NCBI GenBank assembly: GCA_035628505.1
Contig: DASPJR010000096.1
Coordinates: 1 to 34,635 of the forward strand
Source of the DNA: DASPJR01 sp035628505
GTDB taxonomy: Bacteria; Planctomycetota; SZUA-567; H5-PLA8
DNA length: 34,635 bases
Direction of reading: 5' to 3'
Part shown: positions 1-6,489 of the stretch, piece after piece
Layout of the letters: every line of letters starts with the position of its first letter
Position numbering within the stretch: position 1 is the stretch's first letter
The notes under the pieces: generated by a model
Database searches by the model: none
What the model saw: the letters and a program-made list of their open reading frames with translations, nothing else
Told to the model about the DNA's origin: nothing
Made by a program: the position numbers and the translations under genes

Positions 1-1
1 T

Positions 2-712
2 GGTTACCTGCGTGGCATTTCCGGCGACGTGATTTTTCTCGGCTGGCATTATCCGCGCGCATCCAAATGGATTCTCGCTCGCCAGGACCTCGAAGTGAAC
101 GGCCGCACACGCAAGCTGCATTGCATCGACCTGCGTGAGATGAAGCCCGAGGCCGTCGCGGCAAAAGTGAAAGACATTCTCGCCGGCAAAGCCAGCGCCG
201 TCGTCCCAGTGCCGCCGAAATCGGAAGGGAAGGGCCAGAGCGAACTGACGCCACGGCAGCGCGGAGAACTCGCCGAAAAAGAATTGCCGCCGCCGGAAAA
301 CGCCGCACTCTCGCCGCGTTGGTACCCCGTCATCGACTACGATCAGTGCACCAACTGCATGGAGTGCATGGATTTCTGCCTCTTTGGCGTTTACAGCGTC
401 GATCACGCCGCAACGCTGCGGGTGGCTCAGCAGGACCAGTGCCGCCTCGACTGCCCGGCCTGCTCGCGTGTGTGTCCGGTTGGAGCGATTATTTTCCCAA
501 AGTATGCGACGAACCAGACTATCGCCGGCGCAGACGGCAGCGGCGATCGCGGCGAGATCAAGTTGGATCTGTCGAGCATCTTCGGAAAGCCTAAAGGCCG
601 CCATCAGGCCGCGCTGGAACGTGATCGCGAACTGATCAAAGCCGGCCGCAAACCGGCTGGTGCCGACAAGGTCGAAAAGCTCGCCGAGCAGTTTGATAAG
701 CTTGAGCTGTAA
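2..712 (+). CDS. Ferredoxin-like protein with two [4Fe-4S] clusters (5' end missing)
   Basis: The reading frame is open from the first bases of the window, so the true start lies upstream and this is the C-terminal ~236 residues. Two cysteine clusters are visible: a CTNCMECMDFC motif (about nt 345-380) and a CRLDCPACSRVCP motif (about nt 441-480). Together they give eight cysteines in the arrangement of a dicluster [4Fe-4S] ferredoxin domain, a family that carries single electrons between redox enzymes. The part before it (GYLRGISGDVIFLG onward) is a separate, unrecognised domain, followed by a Pro/Lys-rich linker. A charged, Lys-rich tail follows the clusters. No signal peptide can be judged because the N-terminus is outside. 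The partner enzyme is not visible in the window. The Fe-S assignment is firm; the specific role is unknown. Confidence 0.88.
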   Translation, partial: GYLRGISGDVIFLGWHYPRASKWILARQDLEVNGRTRKLHCIDLREMKPEAVAAKVKDILAGKASAVVPVPPKSEGKGQSELTPRQRGELAEKELPPPENAALSPRWYPVIDYDQCTNCMECMDFCLFGVYSVDHAATLRVAQQDQCRLDCPACSRVCPVGAIIFPKYATNQTIAGADGSGDRGEIKLDLSSIFGKPKGRHQAALERDRELIKAGRKPAGADKVEKLAEQFDKLEL

Positions 713-803
713 TAATCTTGCAGCTTCTCCTGTTATAACTCGCTTACCCCAGCCTTGTTTTCACGTTTTTGAGGTGGTATCCTTCGAGATAGGGAGAATG
801 CCT

Positions 804-1022
804 ATGGAAAAGCTGGTTTTAGGCGAAAAGCCGACTCAGATGGAAGAGATCGTTGACCGTGTATGCAAAAGCAACAAACCGGTTACTGTTGAGAAGGCTA
901 ACGGCGATGCAGTAACTGTAATCCCCGTTCCCAAACCTATCGGTTATCGCAAAGGGGTTCCGATTTACAGAACAGAGGACCTCCAATTCCTGTACTTGGA
1001 TTATCCTCATTTGTTTGAGTAA
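804..1022 (+). CDS. Small Phd/YefM-like putative antitoxin
   Basis: A 72-residue protein. The ATG at 804 is preferred over the one at 798 because the AGGGAG motif at 791-796 lies 7 bases before it. The segment EEIVDRVCKSNKPVTVEKANGDAVTVIPV resembles in spacing the Phd/YefM fold: a helix, then a beta strand that reads 'pv.v...g..v.vi'. Members of that family neutralise RelE- or Doc-type toxins and repress their own operon. The C-terminus (PIYRTEDLQFLYLDYPHLF) would be the toxin-contacting part. No full-length toxin gene follows; only a 35-codon reading frame starts 2 bases after the stop. Codon use is visibly more AT-rich than in the flanking genes, which suggests acquisition by transfer. The family call is tentative; it could equally be an uncharacterised small protein. 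Confidence 0.5.
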   Translation: MEKLVLGEKPTQMEEIVDRVCKSNKPVTVEKANGDAVTVIPVPKPIGYRKGVPIYRTEDLQFLYLDYPHLFE

Positions 1023-1024
1023 TC

Positions 1025-1132
1025 ATGGTGTTCGAAATTCTCCTGTATAAAGTTCCGCTGGGAAAGGCGATTGAAAATAAACGCGTTTTTTTGAAAAAAG
1101 TCCCGACAAATCGCAAACGCAAATCGTCTTAG
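1025..1132 (+). CDS. 35-aa hypothetical ORF after the Phd-like gene
   Basis: The frame starts with ATG two bases after the stop of the Phd-like gene and encodes a basic peptide beginning MVFEILLYKVPLGKAI and ending in NRKRKSS. The position is that of a toxin in a type II toxin-antitoxin pair, but 35 residues is far too short for RelE, PIN or Doc toxins. It may be a toxin remnant, a real small protein, or chance. An AAACGCG-TTTTTTT stretch inside it could act as a weak terminator, which argues against a gene. Confidence 0.2.
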   Translation: MVFEILLYKVPLGKAIENKRVFLKKVPTNRKRKSS

Positions 1133-1280
1133 TATCAGTGAGGGGAGCCTGCAGAGAATCTCGCGCCTCGGCACTCGCTCGCTACACTCGGAAAAGCATA
1201 CTCCGCCACGGCTTCACACGTGCACTGAATGGATTTTCCCGCGAATCGTCTTATGAATGGAGACGGTTTGAGGACGAAAC

Positions 1281-1709
1281 ATGAAACGGTTGATCCTGGT
1301 ACTTACTCTGTCGCTGGCGGGCTGGGCGTTTGGCGGGGAGATCGATTTAAGCATCAAGAATCCGTCCATTGAAAAGCTGCAGGCGCGCATCCTGGCGCGC
1401 GCGGCAAAGATCGAGCAGTGGAAGAATAGCGGCGTGATCGGCGAGGAATCTACGGGCCTGCTCAAGCAGCGCGATGCCGGCTCGCTCGGATTGGGCGAAA
1501 AGAAGGAAGTGCGCGATCTGATCGTCTCGGAAAACGAAGACCGCTACGCGCTGTTTCGTGAACTGCTGCTCGCAAGCGGGCTGAAAGAAACGAATCTGGA
1601 TCAGGTCGCGGGTGTGTACGCAAAAAGCCGCCGCCAGGCCGCCGCGCCGGCGCACTGGGTCGAGACGGCTGATCGCAAATGGGTTCAGAAGAAGGATCTG
1701 AAAGAGTAG
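1281..1709 (+). CDS. DUF1318 (YdbL-like) exported protein
   Basis: A 142-residue protein with a signal peptide at residues 1-18 (MKRLILVLTLSLAGWAFG). The mature part follows the YdbL/DUF1318 pattern: an N-terminal helical region (NPSIEKLQARILARAAKIEQW), a K..GVIGE stretch about ten residues later, a conserved V..EN.DR motif (IVSENEDRYALFRELL) and a C-terminal HWVETADRKWVQK ending typical of the family. YdbL-type proteins are periplasmic and of unclear function; in enterobacteria they sit with YnbE and YdbH, and in current work are linked to envelope lipid homeostasis. Here the usual YnbE partner is not adjacent, although an AsmA-like protein, the YdbH-type fold, lies 2 kb away on the other strand. 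A GAGGA ribosome site sits 6 bases before the ATG. The BON gene follows after 55 bases on the same strand. Confidence 0.8.
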   Translation: MKRLILVLTLSLAGWAFGGEIDLSIKNPSIEKLQARILARAAKIEQWKNSGVIGEESTGLLKQRDAGSLGLGEKKEVRDLIVSENEDRYALFRELLLASGLKETNLDQVAGVYAKSRRQAAAPAHWVETADRKWVQKKDLKE

Positions 1710-1764
1710 TCGTCGTTGGACAAGAAAATCACTTTCAGCTATCACTGTGCATGGAGGAAAACGA

Positions 1765-2499
1765 ATGCGCAGTGAAACGGCTGGCAGCAAGTCCAACGGC
1801 CGGCAGCTCGACCGGCAGATCCAGCAGATCATCTCGGCCCGCCTGAAGTCGGCTGAAGGTTCAAAGATCAACGTCGAGGTCCGCAACGGCTTTGTGACGC
1901 TTAAGGGCCGCGTGCAGACCTTTCGTGAAAAGGAACGACTGCACCGCTTCGTCATGGGCCTGCACGGCGTCCGCGCATTGAAGGACACGCTCAAAGTTCA
2001 GCCCGCTGAAAGCATCGCCGACCGCAAAATCGCGCTGCATATCCGCCAGGCGCTGGATGCTCATTCGGAGCTGCCGCCGGGAACCGCAGTCGTGCGCGTG
2101 CACGAAGGCGTCGCCACACTCAATGGCCACGTGCGCACGGCCGAAGAGCGGTTTCTCGCTGAAAACATTGCCAGCCACTGCCGCGGAGTGACCAAGGTTA
2201 TCAATGGGCTCACCGTCGACCCGCTCGATGAGGTCTCTGACGAAGCGGCCATTCGCGCCGTGCGCGGCGCGCTGGCGTACTGCGAAGAACTTGAAACAGA
2301 CGGGATTACTATTTCCTGCGCCGACGGAATTGTGGTGCTGCGCGGCGAAGTGCCGAGCATTCTCGATCGCACCCTCGCTGAAGAGCTTGCGCGCATGCAG
2401 TGCGGCGTCCGGTCCGTGGAAAATTACATCCAGGTGCAGCCTGTCGCAAAACAGGGAGTTCGAAAGGGAAAGAGCACGAAAGTGAAGCAGAAGGCGTGA
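1765..2499 (+). CDS. Triple BON-domain protein
   Basis: A 244-residue protein made almost entirely of three BON domains (about residues 10-77, 81-152 and 155-226). Each has the pattern helix, then a strand with V..G.VtL.G.V, then a helix and a closing V..V...l.V strand: FVTLKGRVQT, VATLNGHVRT and IVVLRGEVPS. BON domains bind phospholipid or attach proteins to envelope structures; OsmY is the best-known relative. No signal peptide or membrane span is visible, and the first residues are polar, so a cytoplasmic location is as likely as an envelope one. The start at 1765 is chosen because GGAGG at 1754-1758 lies 6 bases upstream; a GTG at 1747 would place that site inside the gene. The C-terminus is a basic tail (KGKSTKVKQKA). 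Confidence 0.9.
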   Translation: MRSETAGSKSNGRQLDRQIQQIISARLKSAEGSKINVEVRNGFVTLKGRVQTFREKERLHRFVMGLHGVRALKDTLKVQPAESIADRKIALHIRQALDAHSELPPGTAVVRVHEGVATLNGHVRTAEERFLAENIASHCRGVTKVINGLTVDPLDEVSDEAAIRAVRGALAYCEELETDGITISCADGIVVLRGEVPSILDRTLAEELARMQCGVRSVENYIQVQPVAKQGVRKGKSTKVKQKA

Positions 2500-2530
2500 A
2501 GAGCACGCACGGTCGCGGAGGGGAACTGCC

Positions 2531-2920
2531 ATGCCAATCGTTAAACAGCTGTCCATCTTCCTTGAAAACAAGCCCGGAGTTCTCGCGCGCCTATGCGAAA
2601 CGTTTTCAGAAAATAAGATCAACATTCATGGCTTGAGCGTCTCCGACACCGTCGATCACGCCGTTGTGCGGCTGATCACCAGCGACCCGCACAAGGCCAG
2701 CTCCATCCTGGAAGACGCGGGCGTACTCGTTGTCGAAACAGACGTCCTGGCGCTCACGCTTCCCGACAAACCGGGCCAGCTCGCCAACATCGCCAAGACG
2801 CTTTCGAAGAACAAGGTCAACATCGAATACGCTTACGGCACGACCGAAGAGGCCGGCGGCACGCTGATCCTGCGCGTCTCCGACATCAAAAAAGCGCAGA
2901 AGGTGCTGAAGATTAAATAA
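2531..2920 (+). CDS. Tandem ACT-domain regulatory protein
   Basis: A 129-residue protein formed by two ACT domains in a row (about residues 3-68 and 71-129). Both start with the typical strand plus ligand turn: LSIFLENKPGVLARL and LALTLPDKPGQLANI, each followed by a helix and an INI or VNI strand (KINIHGLS, KVNIEYAY). ACT domains bind small ligands, usually amino acids, and stand-alone tandem ACT proteins are common in bacteria with acetate or amino-acid metabolism genes. No enzyme domain is attached and no amino-acid biosynthetic gene is adjacent, so the ligand is not known. GGAGGGG lies 8 bases before the ATG. The gene lies 31 bases after the BON gene on the same strand and may be co-transcribed with it. 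Confidence 0.9.
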   Translation: MPIVKQLSIFLENKPGVLARLCETFSENKINIHGLSVSDTVDHAVVRLITSDPHKASSILEDAGVLVVETDVLALTLPDKPGQLANIAKTLSKNKVNIEYAYGTTEEAGGTLILRVSDIKKAQKVLKIK

Positions 2921-2925
2921 CCTCT

Positions 2926-2987
2926 GGTCACGTGTCATTGTCATTTGTCTGAATGCGAGTGGCATATGACCAATGGCAAGTGTCCCT
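2926..2987. repeat. GTCATTTG-type degenerate inverted repeat before rlmH
   Basis: The left part (GGTCACGTGTCATTGTCATT) and the reverse complement of the right part (GGACACTTGCCATTGGTCAT) share the CATTG(G)TCAT core. The same sequence family occurs before pth at 27785-27908. The element ends only a few bases before the rlmH start codon. Confidence 0.55.
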
Positions 2988-2993
2988 GTTCCT

Positions 2994-3455
2994 ATGAAAC
3001 TAATGGTTCTGGCCGTGGGCAAGATGCGCAGCAAAGCGCTGCGGGAAGTCTGCGAAGACTATCTCGCGCGCCTTTCACGCTACGGCCCGGCGGAAGTCAA
3101 AGAGGTCAAAGCCGCCGAGTCCGCGACGCCGGAGCAATCGGTTGCTCAGGAGTGCAAAAGCCTTCTCGCAGCACTTGAGCCGAATGATCATGTGCTCGTG
3201 CTCGACGAACGCGGCACGCAGCAGACATCAGTCGAACTTTGCGGCCTGATCAAGCAGCATGAGCTTCGCGCCACAAAGCGCCTGGTGTTCGTGCTCGGCG
3301 GCGCCTACGGCCTGAGCGACGAGGTACGCAAACGCGGCAAGTTGTTTTCACTTTCGAAAATGACGCTGCCGCACGAACTCTGCCGCGCCGTGATCCTCGA
3401 GCAACTCTACCGCGCCCGCACAATTCAGCATGGCGAACCGTATCATCATGCGTGA
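2994..3455 (+). CDS. rlmH: 23S rRNA (pseudouridine-1915-N3)-methyltransferase RlmH
   Basis: A 153-residue SPOUT methyltransferase that methylates pseudouridine 1915 of 23S rRNA in the assembled 70S ribosome, using SAM. The N-terminus MKLMVLAVGK, the central LDERG motif (VLVLDERGTQ), the SAM-binding knot loop (FVLGGAYGLSDEV) and the C-terminal LPHELCRAVILEQLYRA plus a PYHH ending are all diagnostic. Length agrees with the family (about 155-160). The ATG at 2994 is chosen because the protein then starts exactly where other RlmH proteins start; an earlier in-frame ATG at 2973 adds seven unrelated residues. No clear Shine-Dalgarno site precedes it, because the upstream bases belong to a repeat element. 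It converges with the AsmA-like gene. Confidence 0.96.
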   Translation: MKLMVLAVGKMRSKALREVCEDYLARLSRYGPAEVKEVKAAESATPEQSVAQECKSLLAALEPNDHVLVLDERGTQQTSVELCGLIKQHELRATKRLVFVLGGAYGLSDEVRKRGKLFSLSKMTLPHELCRAVILEQLYRARTIQHGEPYHHA

Positions 3456-3472
3456 GGCCGCTCAGGCGGCCG

Positions 3473-4690
3473 CTACTTTGCCGGCTTTTTGATGAAGTCC
3501 AGCACTGTATCCAGCGCTTTCTCGATGCTGGCCGCAGGAATCTTCGTTTCGTCTGCAATCGTCTGAATAAGACTGCGGCGTGTCACGCGCCAGAAATCGA
3601 CGCTTTCCGGTGAGGTGCTCGATTCAAAACCTGCCTTGTCCAGAACCAGAGTGAATGCGATCGGAACTTTGGACTTGCCGTTTGTGTACGAAACAACCGG
3701 CTGCAGAATCGTACGAACCAGGATGGGCCAGTCCGCAGGAACGCTGGACTGAACATTGTTCAGCGTGATGGCGCAGTCGAGCTTGACGTCCAGCTCTTTG
3801 TCGCTTTTCTGGTGTTTCATGGCAACATCGACGGTTCCGCTTTGGATCAGGCGGACGGGGCCGCCCACGTAGGGCGCAAACATCCCGGCAGGAAGTGCTT
3901 TTGCAGTGATCTCAGTTAACTCTGCAGAGTTATGAATTGCCCACGGTTGGCCCTGGATCAGTCCTTTGCCATTGGAGCGCGTAAGAAGATCGAGAAACGC
4001 CCAGTCACTGCGAAGCCTCAGAACGTCCGCCTTCTCAATTTCGACAGTAGCTTCAAAGGCGCTGGGTTTCGTGGTGAGATCGACGAGCCGGATGCTTGAG
4101 TTCGTCACGGCGAGATTGTGAACTTCAAAATGCTTGTGCTTCGGAACTTTTGGAACCACCGCAACGCGTTCAATTGTGCCTCGCGCACCAGAGATATAGA
4201 GCGATTCAATAATCAGACGATTGTCGAACAGAGTGAACACATTCAGATCTACATCAACCTGGTCGACGGTGAGATCAAGATTCGTGCTGGCGTGGCCCAT
4301 GCGCAGAATGCGCGCGTTCTTTATGCTGGTCGTCCCGCGAAACAGCGAGCCTGAGGCTTTCTCGAAGACGACGGAGACGCCTGTGTTTGCTTGTGATTTC
4401 CGGAGCAGGTAGGAAACAAGTGAACCGAAGAAGAACGTGTGGATGATCATCAAAGTTACGAACAGGAAGGCCATGGTTCCGACGCAAAATGGCAAAATGC
4501 GGCGCAGTAGATCACGTCGCTTTTCAGTGGATTGGCGCCGGTCGACTTCAGCGTTCCTTTTCAACAGCCGGCGGTAAGACAGCGCGAGCGCACTAATGAG
4601 CAATGCAGCAAGAATTCCGGCCAGTAAAAAAGCTGCTGCCGTAACGAGCAACGTGAGTAGCTCGGAAAGAATGAGAATGAAGACATCCAT
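3473..4690 (-). CDS. Inner-membrane AsmA-like protein
   Basis: A 405-residue protein with two predicted membrane helices (about residues 4-36 and 65-90) separated by a basic cytoplasmic loop. A long beta-rich region of about 310 residues follows. It shows the AsmA/DUF748-type signature near its start (SGSLFRGTTSIKNARI) with repeated 'V.....L.V..L....l.i.sl.i.g...' strands (DVDLNVFTLFDNRLIIESLYISG). AsmA-like proteins form lipid-conducting bridges or assembly factors between inner and outer membrane. Two helices rather than one, and the short length, are unusual. Possible ribosome site AAGGG lies 9 bases before the ATG. A strong terminator of the upstream esterase separates the two genes. The family assignment is by pattern only; the function is inferred. 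Confidence 0.7.
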   Translation of the reverse strand: MDVFILILSELLTLLVTAAAFLLAGILAALLISALALSYRRLLKRNAEVDRRQSTEKRRDLLRRILPFCVGTMAFLFVTLMIIHTFFFGSLVSYLLRKSQANTGVSVVFEKASGSLFRGTTSIKNARILRMGHASTNLDLTVDQVDVDLNVFTLFDNRLIIESLYISGARGTIERVAVVPKVPKHKHFEVHNLAVTNSSIRLVDLTTKPSAFEATVEIEKADVLRLRSDWAFLDLLTRSNGKGLIQGQPWAIHNSAELTEITAKALPAGMFAPYVGGPVRLIQSGTVDVAMKHQKSDKELDVKLDCAITLNNVQSSVPADWPILVRTILQPVVSYTNGKSKVPIAFTLVLDKAGFESSTSPESVDFWRVTRRSLIQTIADETKIPAASIEKALDTVLDFIKKPAK

Positions 4691-4792
4691 GAGGATAGCC
4701 CTTTTAGCGCGATAGCTTCAACAAATGAGTTCGATTGGATTGAGTTGGAGATTACTGGCAGGCATTAATCATTGCCAGCACGGCCGGACCAT

Positions 4793-4817
4793 AAAAAACA
4801 CGGGCAAACGCCCGTGT
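4793..4817 (-). terminator. Rho-independent terminator of the acetyl esterase gene
   Basis: An 8-bp GC-rich stem (ACACGGGC / GCCCGTGT) with a 4-base loop. On the minus strand it is followed by a run of six T. It lies about 40 bases past the stop codon of the esterase gene. Confidence 0.85.
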
Positions 4818-4823
4818 TCCGGA

Positions 4824-4853
4824 GTGACTCGCAGGCTGGAGGCCTGCGCTACA
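4824..4853 (-). repeat. TGTAGCGCAGG-type motif between stop codon and terminator
   Basis: On the minus strand TGTAGCGCAGGCCTCCAGCC and CTGCGAG follow directly after the stop of the esterase gene, forming a 7-bp hairpin (CGCAGGC / GCCTGCG). A related sequence occupies the same place after the sigma-factor gene at 16354-16378. Confidence 0.6.
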
Positions 4854-6146
4854 TTACTTCGCTTTCGCCGCGTTCAGGAACGGGCCGAACTCTTTGTAGT
4901 ACAGCTCCTGCCCGAGTCCCTCGCCGCCGTGCCCGGTGCGCGGCATGATCACCAGCTTTTTCGGGCCCTGCAGCTTGTTGAACGTCGCGATCGCGCCTTC
5001 AGCGGGGCAGACGACGTCGATCAGGCCGATCCCGACGAGCGCCTCGCACTTGATCCTGCCGGCGAAGTTCATGGCGTCGAAGTAGCGCGCCGTCTCAATC
5101 TTTTTTGCCTCGTCCTTGTTCTGCCAGTTCTTCTTGCCCCAGTTCGGCCAGCCCGGCGCGCGCCGAGCCTGGCGCCCGGTGTGGTCGCAGCCCGCCGGAA
5201 CGCTCGCGCAGAAATGAGTCACCTTCGGATGCAAGCCCGCCGTGATGTATGCCTGATATCCGCCCTGGCTGCCGCCGTGGACGAGCACGGTTTTTTTGTT
5301 CCACTCGGGGCGCTGCGTCAGGTAATCAACGGCTCGGTAGCAGGAGAGGAACATGCGAAGGAAGTAAGTCTTATCGCGATCGTCGTTGCCGATGCCCGTG
5401 TAATCCTTGAGCTCGTTCTGGCTCTTTTCTTTGTAGAATTCGTCAGGCTGATCGATGGGCAAATCGTGCGCGATGATGTTGAAGCTCAGCCACCCGTTCC
5501 TGGCCTGATCGGTCACCCAGTTCGGTTCGAGCTTGTACACGCCGGCGTATTGAACCTGCAGCATCGCGGGCAGGTTTTCGTTCTTTCCCTTGGGCTTCGC
5601 GAGCTGTCCGTAGACTTTCGTGCCGTTGATGTTGTCCATCGTGATCTTGAAGTACTCGACGTCCGGCACTTTCGTTTCAACCGGCGTGATCTGAACGTTC
5701 ATGGGAATCGCATTGAGCTGCGCGATCTTGCCGGCCCAGAACGTGTCAAAATCCTCAGGCGGCTCGGCAGAAGGCTTTATCTTCTCCGGCGCAAAAACTG
5801 CGCCGCCGTGACGCTGCAGTTCCTTCTCGTCGCCATCGCCTTTGTACTTTACTTCGAGGAGCAGCGAACCCGCGTCCGGCCGCGTCGCCGTTACAATGGC
5901 CTTGCCCTCGCTGAGCTCCGCGTAACCTGCGCTGAGTTCATCCAGGCCGCCGATTTTCACCTTGTAGGCGATCTTACCGCTCGCCGGCTTCTTGTCGGCA
6001 GTCTGAATCTCGATGCTCCAGGCAACCGGCTGCCCCGGTTCGTAGATGCCCGATTCTCGGTCGGGCTTGATTTGAATGTCGCTTCCGGCAAAGACGAAGT
6101 GGCTGGCGAGCAGGAAGAGTACGAAGATCGCACGGATGCAGCGCAT
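4854..6146 (-). CDS. Secreted acetylxylan esterase (AXE1 / cephalosporin-C deacetylase family)
   Basis: A 430-residue alpha/beta hydrolase that should remove acetyl groups from polysaccharides such as xylan, or from oligosaccharides, outside the cytoplasm. A signal peptide covers residues 1-20 (MRCIRAIFVLFLLASHFVFA). A beta-sandwich-like N-terminal domain runs from about 22 to 120, followed by the AXE1 catalytic domain (about 130-425). The catalytic triad is visible: Ser293 in VHGGSQGGYQA, Asp377 in VGIGLIDVVCP, and His406 in PRTGHGG. The extra N-terminal domain makes it longer than classical AXE1 enzymes of about 320 residues. The ATG at 6146 is chosen because GGGAG lies 8 bases upstream and it begins the signal peptide; an in-frame start 33 bases earlier is less likely. 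It is divergent from ettA and single-gene, with its own terminator. The exact substrate is not known. Confidence 0.9.
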   Translation of the reverse strand: MRCIRAIFVLFLLASHFVFAGSDIQIKPDRESGIYEPGQPVAWSIEIQTADKKPASGKIAYKVKIGGLDELSAGYAELSEGKAIVTATRPDAGSLLLEVKYKGDGDEKELQRHGGAVFAPEKIKPSAEPPEDFDTFWAGKIAQLNAIPMNVQITPVETKVPDVEYFKITMDNINGTKVYGQLAKPKGKNENLPAMLQVQYAGVYKLEPNWVTDQARNGWLSFNIIAHDLPIDQPDEFYKEKSQNELKDYTGIGNDDRDKTYFLRMFLSCYRAVDYLTQRPEWNKKTVLVHGGSQGGYQAYITAGLHPKVTHFCASVPAGCDHTGRQARRAPGWPNWGKKNWQNKDEAKKIETARYFDAMNFAGRIKCEALVGIGLIDVVCPAEGAIATFNKLQGPKKLVIMPRTGHGGEGLGQELYYKEFGPFLNAAKAK

Positions 6147-6489
6147 GAAGTGGACTCCCGAAGAAACCAAAATGATCACAAGAAGAATACACCAGTTCCG
6201 GCATTTTCGAAATTCGTTTGTCCTCCTGTCAGGAACGCGCGCTGAAGAACCGCATGGGGACCTGTTTTAAACGAGCACCCGCCGAGAACTGCGAAAAGGG
6301 AGAAGTTTCCGAGCCAGATGGGCCTCCGGCGAAAGTTATCCGGCTCTGCCAGCAGGTGCGGTTGAAATGCCCTGGTAAGAGGGTAGTTTAGTGCTTCCGG
6401 CGCGAGCCGGTTATCGTTGCGGCCGATCCGTCGATTCAGCAGATCCCCAACGCGCGTTCAAAAAAGCTTCAAGCATTGAGAGGACCGTC
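6147..6489. other. Divergent intergenic region, esterase / ettA
   Basis: About 340 bases without a credible gene. It should contain the promoters of both flanking genes; one ettA promoter candidate is listed separately. A CCGGC-GCGA-GCCGG hairpin follows that promoter. I see no other structure. Confidence 0.5.
6362..6389 (+). promoter_or_regulatory. Candidate sigma70 promoter of ettA
   Basis: TTGAAA at 6362-6367, a 16-base spacer, then TAGTTT at 6384-6389. It lies about 100 bases before the ettA start codon. Confidence 0.4.

Noticed and set aside
1861..2625. 254-codon minus-strand frame over the BON gene
   Set aside because: It is a shadow of the triple-BON and ACT genes, without motifs or a ribosome site.
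3456..3471. GGCCGC-TCAG-GCGGCC hairpin between rlmH and the AsmA-like gene
   Set aside because: The stem is good but there is no T run on either strand, so I do not call it a terminator.
4725..6245. 506-codon frame on the plus strand
   Set aside because: It is the antisense shadow of the acetyl esterase gene, whose signal peptide, catalytic triad and ribosome site are clear; the shadow protein has no recognisable motif.
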